Shown: piece by piece, positions 38,582 through 49,489 of the stretch
Layout of the letters: every line of letters begins with the position of its first letter
Numbering within the stretch: the stretch's first letter is position 1
Assembly (NCBI RefSeq): GCF_964204865.1
Contig: NC_135263.1
Location: 6,078,501 to 6,142,500 of the forward strand
Reading direction: 5' to 3'
From: Styela clava
Lineage: Eukaryota > Chordata > Ascidiacea > Stolidobranchia > Styelidae
Length of the DNA: 64,000 nucleotides
Notes under the pieces: generated by a model
Database searches by the model: none
The model's input: only the letters and a program-made list of their open reading frames with translations
What the model was told of the DNA's origin: nothing
Made by a program: the position numbers and the translations under genes

Positions 38582-39372
38582 AGGAAAAGACTATCCCATT
38601 TTCTATAGAGAATGACATTGTTATTCTGCACTGGTTCGGTATCGATATAAAATATACATGCTTTGATCTACAAGAGTAACTTATTTTTTGACTTCAGGAC
38701 AAGGCTTCACACCTGTTATGGACTAGAATGTTTGTAGGAATGACACTTTTCCCGATCGACATAGTCTGCCCAAGTTGGAAAATAAAGTGTGATTTGCTGT
38801 TTGGAACTGACTGACTGCGCTATAACAAGTTAACCACAAGATCATCCCGTTTGTTTCCTTGGACTGATTTTTTTTGTTCATATATATTTTTATCCCATTA
38901 TTATGGACGTTCCAATAGTCTCATTTTTATGCAATAATTTGCATTAGTTCATTTTAATACGTACAAAATGCTCGCAAAGTTCGTAAAACCCTCGGAAAAT
39001 ACCGTGTACTACGAAGTCATACAATGGTGTACTTTATCATTGCAAAATTTTGGTGACCGTACATTTGAACCCATGTATATATCCGCGGGTTTAATCTATA
39101 TGCAAGTGCTTAAACCCATGGGTTAGGGTTAGTATGGGTTCAAATATCCGTAAAACAAAAATCAATTTCCATAGGTGCAATAGTATGCAGATGTAATTGT
39201 CGTGGGTTCAAATGTAATGGTACCCAAAATTTTATTTCCTTATTCTAGGAGTGGTTTCGCGAGTTGGCGCTAATAAACCGGTTTATATGTTTTAAAAATT
39301 TGAACCATCTTTTTGATTCAAAACATTCAACAACCTGTCATCTGAATGTACTAGTTGAAAAATTTAGCCTAG

Positions 39373-39567
39373 TCCAGGGCTACTTAACTGGCGGACCGCG
39401 TCCGAATCCGGACCTTTCGAGTATTTGATTCGAACCTAATTTTTTTTATTTTAGATCATTAGCCATACTTTTGAAGTTTCCTTTTATAAAATTACTTTTA
39501 TAGTTTTGAATATATATATATATATATATATATGAAAAGAATTGTAACACCACCATAACGGTAATAA
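39373..39567 (-). mobile_element. truncated hAT MITE, family of 26069-26384
   Basis: It begins CAGGGCTACTTAACTGGCGG, is inverted relative to the copy at 26069, and includes GGTCCGGATTCGGAC-type sequence on the other strand. An (AT)n run at about 39510-39533 lies inside. The other terminus is missing; the LTR element starts shortly after. Confidence 0.65.
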
Positions 39568-39603
39568 AGCAGTGTGCAAAAGATTTAGTTGAGAGTATGA
39601 TAT

Positions 39604-41702
39604 TGTAGCAAGTACATAAGGATAGTTACTGTGTATTTTAATATTTTCACCACTTATTGTTAGTAGTGCATGTTATTTGCCTGAAACAAGGTCGTTATCC
39701 CAATTCATTTCCTTTATGATATATTTTTCTCGCTCAGTGTAGCTTGTCTTTGCCGTTCTTTGTTAGTTAGAAATTTGGTTTCATCACATATACTTGCTTT
39801 AAGGTTTCAAGTGTAATTCGTTATTTGGATCAATTCGATTGTGCAACTTTACAATATAACAATTGGCATTCAATACACTGTGTGCTTTTTGACCTCTGAA
39901 GGAGTCAAGATCGGAGTTACACTCTGTTAGCGTGTGTTTAATAACACGGGAGTGTGGACACGCAGATAGGGTCGAATCTTTGTTGCCCTATATTTTGGTG
40001 ATACCCGTTCGTGATCAATAAGCAATCAACTTCAATTCAGCAACTGGAATTTCGTCAATCAAAATGGAAAAGAAATTCATCACTAATCGAGTCAATGGAC
40101 AATACGTCAGCATTTCAGGAATCAAGCAACCAACCAAATTGCAGTCTTTGGCGGTATGTCAATTTATAAAGCAGTCAAGAAGGCCAGAACAAGGTAGATT
40201 TTTGACTCAAAACGAGGAATCTGGACCAGGACCTCCTACGATCAGACAGCACTAACTCAACTTCAACTCTTCAAGTTTAACGTCCGAGTTCACGCTCGTG
40301 TATTTTCATTTTCCAAGCATCAACGCCCAAATTCTTTGAATTTGTGTCTCATTATCAACCTATATATTACAACTATATGTTTTGTGTGTCAACCGGATCA
40401 GGAGATATGGACTTCAGCAGATCAATTCGCCTCATTACAATTTAAAGTTACCAGGACAACTTCATATTATTACTGGATTTTCAAATGTGTTTATCGACAA
40501 AGCAAGCTACGCCGGAAAAAACATTGATATTATACGCAAGCCGATTTTTTTACACCAAGAAGCAGCATTTAGCGACCTATTGTTTGACGAACGTACGAAC
40601 GAACATCTACTTTATTCTCTCAAGTCGATCATCATCTATTTCAGCATCATTGGAAACCAAGTCGAAAACCAATACTCGTGGCCCGCGTTAAAGGGTCCTC
40701 TCTACTTCAATCACATAACACGAAAACTTCAATCTCCCCTAGCTGATTTAAGCCAATGCTCACCCAATTCCGTGTTTTGCCGGAAAGGTGCGTTTACATT
40801 TGTCTGGAACGTTGATGATACGAAAGTTTGCACGGCCGGCAACTCTCCGAAATTCAACGCTACCACACTCTTGTTACATTTCAATCCATCGGACAATCTT
40901 CCCAGATTGAAAAATCCGAGAGTTGGACAGGATTTCAAAGCTTAGAAGAATGTTTTCAACGAACGAAATCTTAACGTCAACAATATTCTTCAAATCAACT
41001 ACTACGCTCATTATTTTACAAAACAGAAAGAAGTCGATTGTCCAAACGCAATGGCTTAGTTCTGGGTGTTATCGAAGATTTCGTGAAAATCTGTAGATTT
41101 CACCGCAAAAGATCCTTCAACCGGAGGTATCTCAATCAAATTGGTTTTCCTGTGTCGTTGCATTAGTTGGTCATCAGCGACTTTGATGCAGAATTAAATA
41201 CACCAATACATGGCAAATTTTACGACATATTATTCAATCAGAAATCGTTATTAGCTAGTCTTACAAAATTTAAAAATTAGCAAACTAATTTTTTTCATTG
41301 TCGGGGGGAATTGTGTAGCACGTACATAAGGATAGTTACTGTGTATTTTAATATTTTCACCACTTATTGTTAGTAGTGCATGTTATTTGCCTGAAACAAG
41401 GTCGTTGTCCCAATTCATTTCCTTTATGATATATTTTTCTCGCTCAGTGTAGCTTGTCTTTGCCGTTCTTTGTTAGTTAGAAATTTGGTTTCATCACATA
41501 TACTTGCTTTAAGGTTTCAAGTGTAATTCGTTATTTGGATCAATTCGATTGTGCAACTTTACAATATAACAATTGGCATTCAATACATTGTGTGCTTTTT
41601 GACCTCTGAAGGAGTCAAGATCGGAGTTACACTCTGTTAACGTGTGTTTAATAACACGGGAGCGTGGACACGCAGATAGGGTCGAATCTTTGTTGCCCTA
41701 TA
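39604..41702 (+). mobile_element. young LTR retrotransposon lacking pol
   Basis: Two 389-bp direct repeats, 39604-39992 and 41314-41702, start TGTAGCA and end GTTGCCCTA(TA). By eye they differ at five positions (about 1.3%) with no indels, so the insertion is recent. A candidate primer-binding site, TGGTGATACCCGTTCG, begins at 39996. A purine tract, GGGGGGAA, precedes the 3' LTR. Flanks share ATAT (39600-39603, 41703-41706), a possible short target duplication. The 1.3-kb interior has no protease, reverse transcriptase, RNase H or integrase motif, so the copy depends on other elements to move. The superfamily cannot be assigned. Confidence 0.85.
40382..40945 (+). CDS. ORF of unknown function inside the LTR element
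   Basis: It has 187 codons from ATG to TAG and fills much of the element interior. It includes patches such as LHQEAAFSDLLFDERTNEHL and QCSPNSVFCRKGAFTFVWN. I see no zinc knuckle, protease DTG/DSG or reverse transcriptase YxDD. It may be a gag-like remnant or captured sequence. A second ORF (40064-40255) precedes it in a different frame (MEKKFITNRVNGQYV). Whether either is translated is unknown. Confidence 0.35.
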   Translation: MCVNRIRRYGLQQINSPHYNLKLPGQLHIITGFSNVFIDKASYAGKNIDIIRKPIFLHQEAAFSDLLFDERTNEHLLYSLKSIIIYFSIIGNQVENQYSWPALKGPLYFNHITRKLQSPLADLSQCSPNSVFCRKGAFTFVWNVDDTKVCTAGNSPKFNATTLLLHFNPSDNLPRLKNPRVGQDFKA

Positions 41703-41777
41703 ATATGCAAAAATTATGTTTGCAGCATAGAGGCGAGCGACATGGCAGAGTATTGCCAAAATGAAATTAATTAATTG

Positions 41778-41992
41778 CAGTGGTTTATCTACGTAAAATG
41801 GCGCCCATGGCAAAGTTTAAAAATGCCCCCCCTCGATCATTTAATGGAAATTTTTAACGACTGTTGTTGAAATTGAGATACTTGTACGTTATTATTCTAG
41901 TAAAAATACGAGTTTAAATTATTTCCAATTTGAAATTATATTATTGAAACATTTTTACGATCTTTACTTTTCGCTCTTTTTGCGCCCCAATC
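41778..41992 (-). mobile_element. hAT MITE, inverted relative of 1776-2024
   Basis: CAGTGGTTTATCTACGTAAAATGGCGCCCATGGC is read here in parts: CAGTGGTTTATCTACG, AAAATGGCGCCCATGG and CGTTATTATTCTAGTAAAAA each match the reverse complement of the 1776 element. The other end diverges after TTTTTGCGCCCC, where transposase-like sequence begins. Confidence 0.65.
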
Positions 41993-42450
41993 CAAACGGC
42001 ACCCAAAACTCGGCCATTCACTGCTTTTTGCATCGACATGCCCTGGCAGCGAAGCGCATGCTTTCTGATTTAGCTGAAGTGATGGTAGATGTGACAGGAC
42101 TGCAACTTGAGTCATCACTTACAAAGATCTTACTTCATCTAATGGGAAAAGATATTCTTCCTAAAGCAAATGAATGTACTTTCCTCACACAAAAAAGACG
42201 TCGTTTTAGGCCGCGAGCCGAGGCCCTGAAAAACGCCTAGAAAGTGAGTTTCGTAGCGCACATCAGGAAACTACCTGAAAATGATGATAAAATGTTCCTT
42301 AAAAATTTAGTAACAAATATTGCCTTGTTCCCACTTCCAAAAGTTGCACGTTTTACGGAAAAGACGTTTTTACTACAAAAAATATGTGCTACGATCTGTC
42401 CTATATTCTCTACATTTCCGGCAATGAACAATGACTTCAGCATGACGTAA
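41993..42450 (+). pseudogene. hAT (ZBED5/SCAND3-like) transposase fragment
   Basis: The frame reads IHCFLHRHALAAKRMLSDLAEV, which resembles the conserved C-x-(I/L)-H-R-x-A-L-A motif of ZBED5/SCAND3-type hAT transposases. Stops and frame changes follow. The next stretch (KMFLKNLVTNIALFPLPK) may be more of the same gene. The apparent N-terminus comes from the neighbouring MITE. A diverged direct repeat of 42210-42275 recurs at 42636-42700. Confidence 0.5.
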
Positions 42451-43317
42451 CAATTGAATCGAATCAGCTGTTAGCGAGCGGATGAATCTTAGTTATTACT
42501 GCTCGATCTTGCGTTGAGTTAGGCAGCCTTTCCATAGCCCCGTTTAGTTGTTATTATTAGTTAAGTTATGCTAAGACGTTGTTAAAAAGTATAAGTAAGT
42601 TATTAAACACTTGTAGATCCTTATCACGGATATGGGCCGTGAGACGAAGCCTTTAAAACGCCCATGAAATGAGTTTCGTAGCACACATCTGGTAACTAAA
42701 TAAATTCTTCAGTTGTGTGTGAAAATGAACATTCTGAACGCATTACAGCTTGTTCCACAATCCTGATGCGAAATTGAATATAAGAGGTTCCCGGATATTC
42801 AATAACCATAACGTTTACAAACATACATAAGAACTATGCAATTCGAGAGCCCTACAGCACACTAACACAAATGTATTCCTGTAATGTTTTGCCTGAACAA
42901 AATCAGACTTCCTCAGTCAATCAGAATTTATTAGGTAGATTACGAAAAATAGGGCATACATGTCGCGAGTGACCTCGAAAGGTCTTCAAGCAGCGACACC
43001 AACAACGCTGATTCACATTAGCGAATAAATTTATGTAATAACCACAAGCAGTTTACAACAAGCACAGCATAAAAAGCTACATCCATTTTATAGAAGCTAT
43101 CAAACGTATTTATTTTTAAGCAATGAAGTCACAAATTAACATCGTGAGCACGAAAACACAAATAAATCGGGTATTTCCCACTTAGAAATTTGACGGAAAA
43201 GTCAAGAAAATTAAATGAATGTACATAACATATTAAACAGAAATATTACAATTAGTCTTTTTTTAGTTTATGTGGTTATGTATTTGAACAAAGGCAATAT
43301 TATTTCTAGAAACAGGA

Positions 43318-43995
43318 CTACGACACTAACAAATGTCCGAAATAAAACAAATAAATGATACTTAATAAATCAACCTCAATATCTAATTCACTTTCTTCTG
43401 AATTGTTTTCGAAATCCACTATCTCGAAAATCGACTTTTTCTCTATAAGTGTACTGCGATTTTTGCAGTCAATGCAAAAACAAAAATCTGTGCAATTTAA
43501 TTTGATTTTGGCACACTCGCATAAATTATTTTGACTATTTTTCTTACACTTGCAGTTTGCCAACTAAAGAACTGATTTGAGGGCCACATGCTTTTTCAGT
43601 GAATCACGGTTGGGTGGACTGTATAATCCTTATGTTTGCCAGTGTTAAATAGACGTGTCCTGGTATCAATTACATTCTTCATATCCTCTTCATACAGTGA
43701 ACAAAAATATTCCACAGCTTTATTTATTAATGCCTCGTTAACCTCAAAAGAGCTTCATAGTTGAGAAAAAAATGAATTGAAAACCTCAATGAAGTCTCCA
43801 ACATGAGTTTGATGGGCAGTTCCAATTGCAGAAAAGTGCTAAAGTATTTTAATATGAATAGCCCATCTAAGCTGTTTGCAACTATTATGATTCTCATATA
43901 CCTTTACGCTTCAAGACTTCTTGTTTAATCCATTTTATAGCACTGATATCAGCAGGGATTAGAGCCTGCGTTAGGTCGGATTGGTGGAACATTGC
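43318..43995 (-). pseudogene. decayed repetitive gene with Cys-rich (CxC-like) C-terminus
   Basis: The Cys-rich block NCKCKKNSQNNLCECAKIKL...CTDFCFCIDCKN (43455-43563) follows the C-x-C-K-K...C-x-C...C-T-x-x-C-x-C...C-x-N pattern. From memory, that pattern ends a large multicopy, transposon-like family in tunicates and cnidarians. Upstream on the same strand, in other frames with stops, are VNEALINKAVEYFCSLYEED, a Cys-Leu-Tyr segment seen in the same family, and ADISAIKWIKQEVLKRK. Frame breaks between pieces mean this copy is dead, unless several short introns are real. Confidence 0.5.
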
Positions 43996-44049
43996 CATTT
44001 TCTTTTGTAGTACAGTATCTAAAATGAGGAAGAAAATCATATTTGGAAC

Positions 44050-45310
44050 ATCATGAGTGTAAAAATACCACTAAATACTAACTAATACCTTGAATACATA
44101 ATGTATTTTATCTGATGTACTCAATGAGCGTATATGTGCTCATTGCATGTACTACAGTCCAGCAGTGTTTGCATACCATTACTAGACTATATCTACACTA
44201 AATTTTGATATAGACTATTACAGTCTGAAATGCCCTATGACAGTATGAGTATGGACTACGGTATAGACTATATTTTAAAACATCTTTCCACCCCGGCAGA
44301 ACTTATCATTGCTTCGCAGGTTCTTGTCGACTCTATGAATTTAGATTTAGACCAGTAATAGGTAAAGATGCCATATTTGGGTCATACAAGTTAATTGAGG
44401 TCTAGTTTATGTCGAAAAAATTTCGTCACGGTTGAGTGATCACGGGCCCTAAAATTAATAAAACTTGATTCCCATTGGGGGTGATCAGTTTCTAACCTGG
44501 TATTTAAACTATTTAATGAACTAAAAAGGTCGGGGGCACTGCGCCGGACGAATGCCGCCATTCATCCGGCGCAACGACCAGGGTCTTCCAACAAAATCAG
44601 AACAAACACCTACTTTTTACCTTACTAAACACATTTCTTTACATTTCCCCCCGCGGGTAGCGAAGCGACCGACCCCTGGATTGCTGTAAATGAGATGTGC
44701 ACATTCTAATTGGCATTGTTGTATTTTCATGTGCAGATATTGTTACTATTTCTTTAATGAAAAGGGGATGTAAGATGATATTTATGACGTACGTCATTAT
44801 TAATGCTTGATGTCAGTGTTGAGCTTCCTTGCTGTACTGTATGCTGCTTAGTGCTTTGATTTATGATGTCCATACTCAAGCACTCCCGACCAGTTGTGTG
44901 TTTACTCACAAACAAACACGGTTCACGTTGGGTATAGGATTACAGATGCATGGACTTTTGTTTTCGACTTCTTCATAACGGTTATAAATTAGCCTACTTA
45001 CAAACAGCCCCTATGTGCTGTTTTCCATGTTGTCCACATTTTAGAGTTGAAAATTATCTCGTTCATAATATAAACATTAGTCACGCATAATATGCTTTCA
45101 TAGTGCAAAGTTCTCAATAACAACAAGAGAGCAATGCTTGAATTCCAATACACGAAGATCGCTATCGGTACGGCAATATAAGGTCTTAGCTGAGCACCGG
45201 AGTCGAGCTTCTTTCATCGTCAAGTATTGAAACCGATAAACAACATGGCCTAGTTTTGCTGTGAGTGTGCAGCAGAATTTTGTATCAAATCAATCTTGAA
45301 ATGGTTTTTT
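44050..45310. other. stretch without a recognised gene; contains a GC-rich palindrome
   Basis: Apart from the hairpin at 44541-44572 I see only AT-rich sequence with no coding signature. Confidence 0.5.
44541..44572. repeat. GC-rich inverted repeat (hairpin)
   Basis: GCGCCGGACGAATG pairs with CATTCATCCGGCGC across a four-base loop (one mismatch). It stands out in an AT-rich context. No flanking duplication was found, so it may be a transposon remnant or a structured RNA stem. Confidence 0.6.
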
Positions 45311-45316
45311 GAAGTC

Positions 45317-45500
45317 GCTCCAGAAGTGTGTGTGCCAATATGGAGGTAACTAGTTTTGTTCGCACACTTTGCATCAAATTGTGTAAAATTAAAGGGACGG
45401 AAATCTATGGGCAGGAGGTATATTCAGTATTATTCACTTCATAGTCCCCGAACTTGTAATAGAACTAAATTAAGGAAAATCGGAATAAAATACCTACCTG
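45317..45500. mobile_element. MITE copy, same family as 6418-6618
   Basis: CAGAAGTGTGTGTGCCAATA opens the copy and the order of internal blocks is conserved. It has small insertions relative to the copy at 18258 (for example AATTAAAGGGACGG). Confidence 0.7.
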
Positions 45501-46167
45501 TTCGAATACGTTCTGATATCAAGTACATGAGAATGATTCAATTTGCTGTGCATTCACATCACATTAGATGTATATGCATATTGAGCTAGCTTTATATGGC
45601 ATAATATGTATTATGTATATATATGTATATACATTTAAGTTGAATGTATTGTATATCTATTATTTTGACCGTATACGCAGAAGAACTTACTATATCATGA
45701 CTAACGTAAAAAGGTTAGAATGAGTTTGAGCCAAAATCAAACAAATACGAACATAAAACTTTTTCGAAAACACAAACACGAATACATGTTTGCTTGCTTG
45801 GAAAATGCCATTCTACTAAATAGTAACCTTATACCATGTTTATTCAAACAATACTATTTATTAAGTAGGATTCGAGACAGAGTGATTTATTAATCGATTT
45901 GGCGAAGGAATAATTCGAATACGTTGACCAACAGTCTGTTAAACATTAATAACGCTCCCTTTTATACAATGGGAATGCAGCCTTGTTTTATTTCCAGTTT
46001 TACAATGTGTTTCTGTCAACATGAAATTTATCGCTTTGTGGACCGCAGCCATTATGAATCAAACAAACAACATAGCTGATAACTGGATTAGTTCAAAATA
46101 AGCTTAGTAAATCTAAATATTTTGTATAACTTTGGAATTGAGTAGTGAACATTGAATAACGTTGAAA

Positions 46168-47101
46168 ATGGAAAAGACTAAAAGTGAGTAAAGTTCTTAA
46201 ATAATGGCTGTATAAATATTTACGACTGTTCTGTAACGATCCCAAGGATTGCGAAAAACAAATAACTTGACTGTGATGAAATCGAATACAAACAGACAGT
46301 ATGTGACGATACCCACTCTATTCAAAAGCTTCGTCATTATTTAGCCGCATAGGATACTATATTAATTTTAAACGCGAAACCTAATTGTCTGGAAGAGCAG
46401 TATGAGGTCAGAGACTCGTTCCGACCGACCTCACAAAGTCTCGTTCCGACCGATGTTTATGGCAAATGCATATTTCAGTCAAGTGTTCCCGAAGCCACGA
46501 GTAGAAGTCTCGAAGCCACAAATCGAGACACGGGTCGACCATTATGCCAAAGTTCGTTGGTATTTTGTGCATGTAGGCTAATTTGTGAATTTTGCTGAAG
46601 ACTTCAAGCTGGGGTTGGAAAATACTGTAAAGAGCATAACCGGCATTGTCCGAGCAATAAGATCAAATGGCAACTAATACATCTATATGTTCCATTTCAG
46701 CAGTATCAAAACAACAACAACAGCAGAAATCCGAGCAGAAAAAAATAAAGCCACGATTCTTAAGAATATCAGACCCAAGAGATGTTGCGGAGTTCAGAAA
46801 GAAGAAAAGTGAACAAAGAAGAGCTTCTAGAAGAGCTAGTGATTCTAAAGTTGACAAACCAAACAAATGTACACAAACTAAAGAAACGGATATTTCAGAA
46901 GTCACACAGACATTTAATGCTATAAAACTTTCAACACTTGAAAATGTGGCAAAAGATGCGAACATTATAAATGATGATGACGTTTTTTCTTCAGAAACAA
47001 TAGAAAAGACTGAAACCAACGTCAGTGTGAGAAAAACGGGGAGTGTAACCAGATCTAGATCTATAAAATTTTCAGATTCCATTGAAGTACACAGGTATTG
47101 A
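46168..47101 (+). CDS. gene D: basic protein with DPRD motif and GADD34-like tail
   Basis: The main exon 46701-47101 follows a TTTCAG acceptor in phase 1, as in genes A-C. A candidate first exon is 46168-46183 (MEKTK, donor GTGAGT, phase 1), giving 138 residues. Alternatively the ATG at 46667 could start an unspliced form of 144 residues. The protein has a Gln run (QQQQQ), LRISDPRDVAEFRKKK, Arg/Ser-rich SEQRRASRRASD, a long acidic/Thr-rich middle, and ends SRSIKFSDSIEVHRY. R-x-I-x-F then S-D-x-I-x-V-H keeps the phosphatase-docking pattern. It is on the opposite strand and 9.5 kb from gene C, separated by the repeat block. The stop codon abuts a hAT MITE. Confidence 0.65.
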
Positions 47102-47102
47102 A

Positions 47103-47302
47103 CAGAGATGTGCCGATACCGATACTAACGAAAAACATCGACGGAGGGTAATGCAAAAAATAATTTCAACATCGGTATTCTAACTTATTTTTTAAAACAT
47201 TCTGGATCCGATTAAAAAAATGAATATATAGGAATATCGGTCTACACTTAGCCGGTATCGATACAAATACCGAAAAATTGGCCGATACCCGATACATCTC
47301 TA
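47103..47302. mobile_element. 200-bp hAT MITE directly after the stop of gene D
   Basis: The ends CAGAGATGTGCCGATACC and GATACCCGATACATCTCTA form inverted repeats. A perfect 8-bp duplication, gtattgaa, flanks it (47095-47102, 47303-47310). The left duplication copy includes the last Tyr codon and TGA stop of gene D. Confidence 0.85.
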
Positions 47303-47671
47303 GTATTGAATTCATTCATATCATTGAAAGATTGATTTTAAGAATTGAATGTCATAAGCAAAATTATAAAAAAGGGCATAAGAAGTGCAATGAAAATTTG
47401 AAATGAAATCAACAAATCACCGTGCACTCATGGGACTTTATACTCAAGAATCTACCAAGCGTTACTTGCCAGGGTTCACTATATTCTAATACTTTTTTCT
47501 TTATATTACAGTAAATAAGTATAACAATACATATTACCTTTTATTGCTATTTTATTATATTTCAAGCAGCTTAGCTTATATGTATACACGTGTGTGTGTT
47601 TTGAAGTATGACCTTCTGGCAACTGTTTTTTGAGGTTTCTCAGTGCCGATTCTGAATAGCTATAAACAGCA

Positions 47672-47735
47672 GCACCAAAATAAGGAAAATCGGTAAAAAA
47701 AATTATGGCCTAATCTGGTATACACACTACGGGAA
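47672..47735. mobile_element. truncated MITE end, family of 6418-6618
   Basis: AAAATAAGGAAAATCGG, AAATTATGGCCTAA and TACACACTACGGGA match the right third of the 6418 element. The left part is absent. Confidence 0.6.
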
Positions 47736-47739
47736 AACC

Positions 47740-49300
47740 AAAAGCAATGTCACAACTCAAGCAACATATTTCATAATTTTTAATGTCATTTACGCCCTTT
47801 AAATATTTATTTTTATGTTTTCTGAAGACGCTTGGGCGCCAGTGCAACATTACAATAAATTACGATGACATTCCGCTTTTTTTGACTTGGTGAAAGTAGC
47901 ACGTATATCACGTACGACGGAATAATAAAATAAGACAGTCGTGAAATTTATGAGTGATTTGTTAGTTGAGTGTTCAACAATTTAGTTTAATCTCTCGATA
48001 TATATAAATATATTGAATTGACGTTTAGTTTTGTTGTGCTCCACACGGATGGTTTATCATTGGATAGAAAATGTCTGAAATATGTGTCAGTGTTTTTTCA
48101 TAAGAACTCCTTTAATGTCGAATTCAACTGCTTCAAGGTCCACTTCGGAAGGTATATTGTTTGCTTGCGCTAAATACATAATCCTGTACTGTATGGTTAA
48201 TAGTATATATATAGTTTCAGTAGTCTCGGCCTATTGATAGTCGTCTTTTTTTATTACTATTACGGATCTGGACTGCACTGTTGGAATTCAGAGCAAAGCT
48301 TTCATGGACTGTATGTGCCAGAAGCTAACAAAAAAAACATTACCACATCCGCGATGGGTTCGTCTTTACTGCTACACTTGGTGGTGTGCTTCCCATCGTC
48401 ATTTCCGCGTGTCTGTGTTTGATTTTCTTATTATTATATATTAAAAATTTGAGACGGCATTTTCTATATTTCACGATCGTTATTGTACTAGCTCGTATCC
48501 GCTTAGAATTATCTTCTAGTACTGGACTATTCCCAGGAACTGGGTTTCTTCCTGTTTATATTGTATTCTGCTGAAGTATTTCTTGTAATTTTTGATTGTA
48601 ACTGTTATTTTATTTTATTCGTTATTTTCAAACCAAGCCAAGAGTTTGTTTGTTGCTATAGATGGGGGTGCCGAGTAACTATTATAGTATATATTGTTGT
48701 TCGTTGTTTCAATCTTTTGCTCGATATCTCCTTCAGTAGACGATAGGAATGCAACTTGAAAATTGCAAATCCGAACCGGGCTTGAATGTCAGAATCCATA
48801 ATCGTTTTTTGATTTCGAAAAGTCCGTTAATGTAGCACCAATTGCAAAAGTCTCTGATTTGTAGCTAGATTCAGTGTGTTCAATGAGGTTTTAAATTCCG
48901 CGTCGCCTTCTACCTCAACAATATGAGATCGTGGTGTATAATTCCCTATTGGTTTTCCAATGAAGCTTGTAGTTGCCGCGATCTATCCATGAAACATATT
49001 CATTCCAGAATATAAGTGTTTTTATTCCAAAAATTCACTGCTAGCGGGTACCTAATACTGTCTCCAGCACATCTGGTTGTCCAGCATCTTTTAGCCGATT
49101 GGCTCCACATCATCCACTGTATAATTAGAATATATATTATATATATATATTAGATTAGAGTAATATTCGTAACTATTGAGATAGGACCAGCGAGTTTCAA
49201 AGTACCTTAATTAAACAACAAATAATAAATTGCCTGTAACAATGCTGTTAGGGAGTTTCTGTTACTCCATATGACCTATTCGTAATTACCGTAATTAGGC
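47740..49300. other. stretch without a firm gene; one membrane-spanning ORF
   Basis: At 48350-48574 (plus) a frame reads FVFTATLGGVLPIVISACLC then LIFLLLYIKNLRRH, a hydrophobic span followed by basic residues. It opens just after a stop and has no clear splice partners. It may be a lone exon or chance. Confidence 0.35.
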
Positions 49301-49309
49301 CATATAATT

Positions 49310-49455
49310 ATGCTGTTAGGCGCGGCGGTCGTTAGGAATACGCTCGCCACCGCACCTCTGATTACTCTGCGTGGGTTCGCAGGTTCGAATCCCATGCAGG
49401 GATGGTTATGTGCGAGAGAATTGCTGGACTCCTCGTCGCCGTAGGGTGGTCGCCA
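49310..49455 (+). repeat. tRNA-derived SINE
   Basis: The tRNA-like head (about 49318-49397) has a degenerate A box and a B box, GGTTCGAATCC, at 49382-49392. The tail reads GTTATGTGCGAGAGAATTGC, then TGGACTCCTCG and CCGTAGGGTGG. Two relatives, at 2897 and 61780-62020, share the tail. I remember this tail from Ciona genomic DNA. Confidence 0.7.
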
Positions 49456-49489
49456 AAATATTGCAATGGTGAAATATATATATTGGGTT

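Noticed and set aside
40382-40945. Envelope or gag assignment for the ORF in the LTR element
   Set aside because: No signal peptide, fusion-type segment, zinc knuckle or capsid motif could be identified, so no function was given.
49318-49397. Functional tRNA gene
   Set aside because: The B box is good but the acceptor stem does not pair and the sequence continues into a shared SINE tail.
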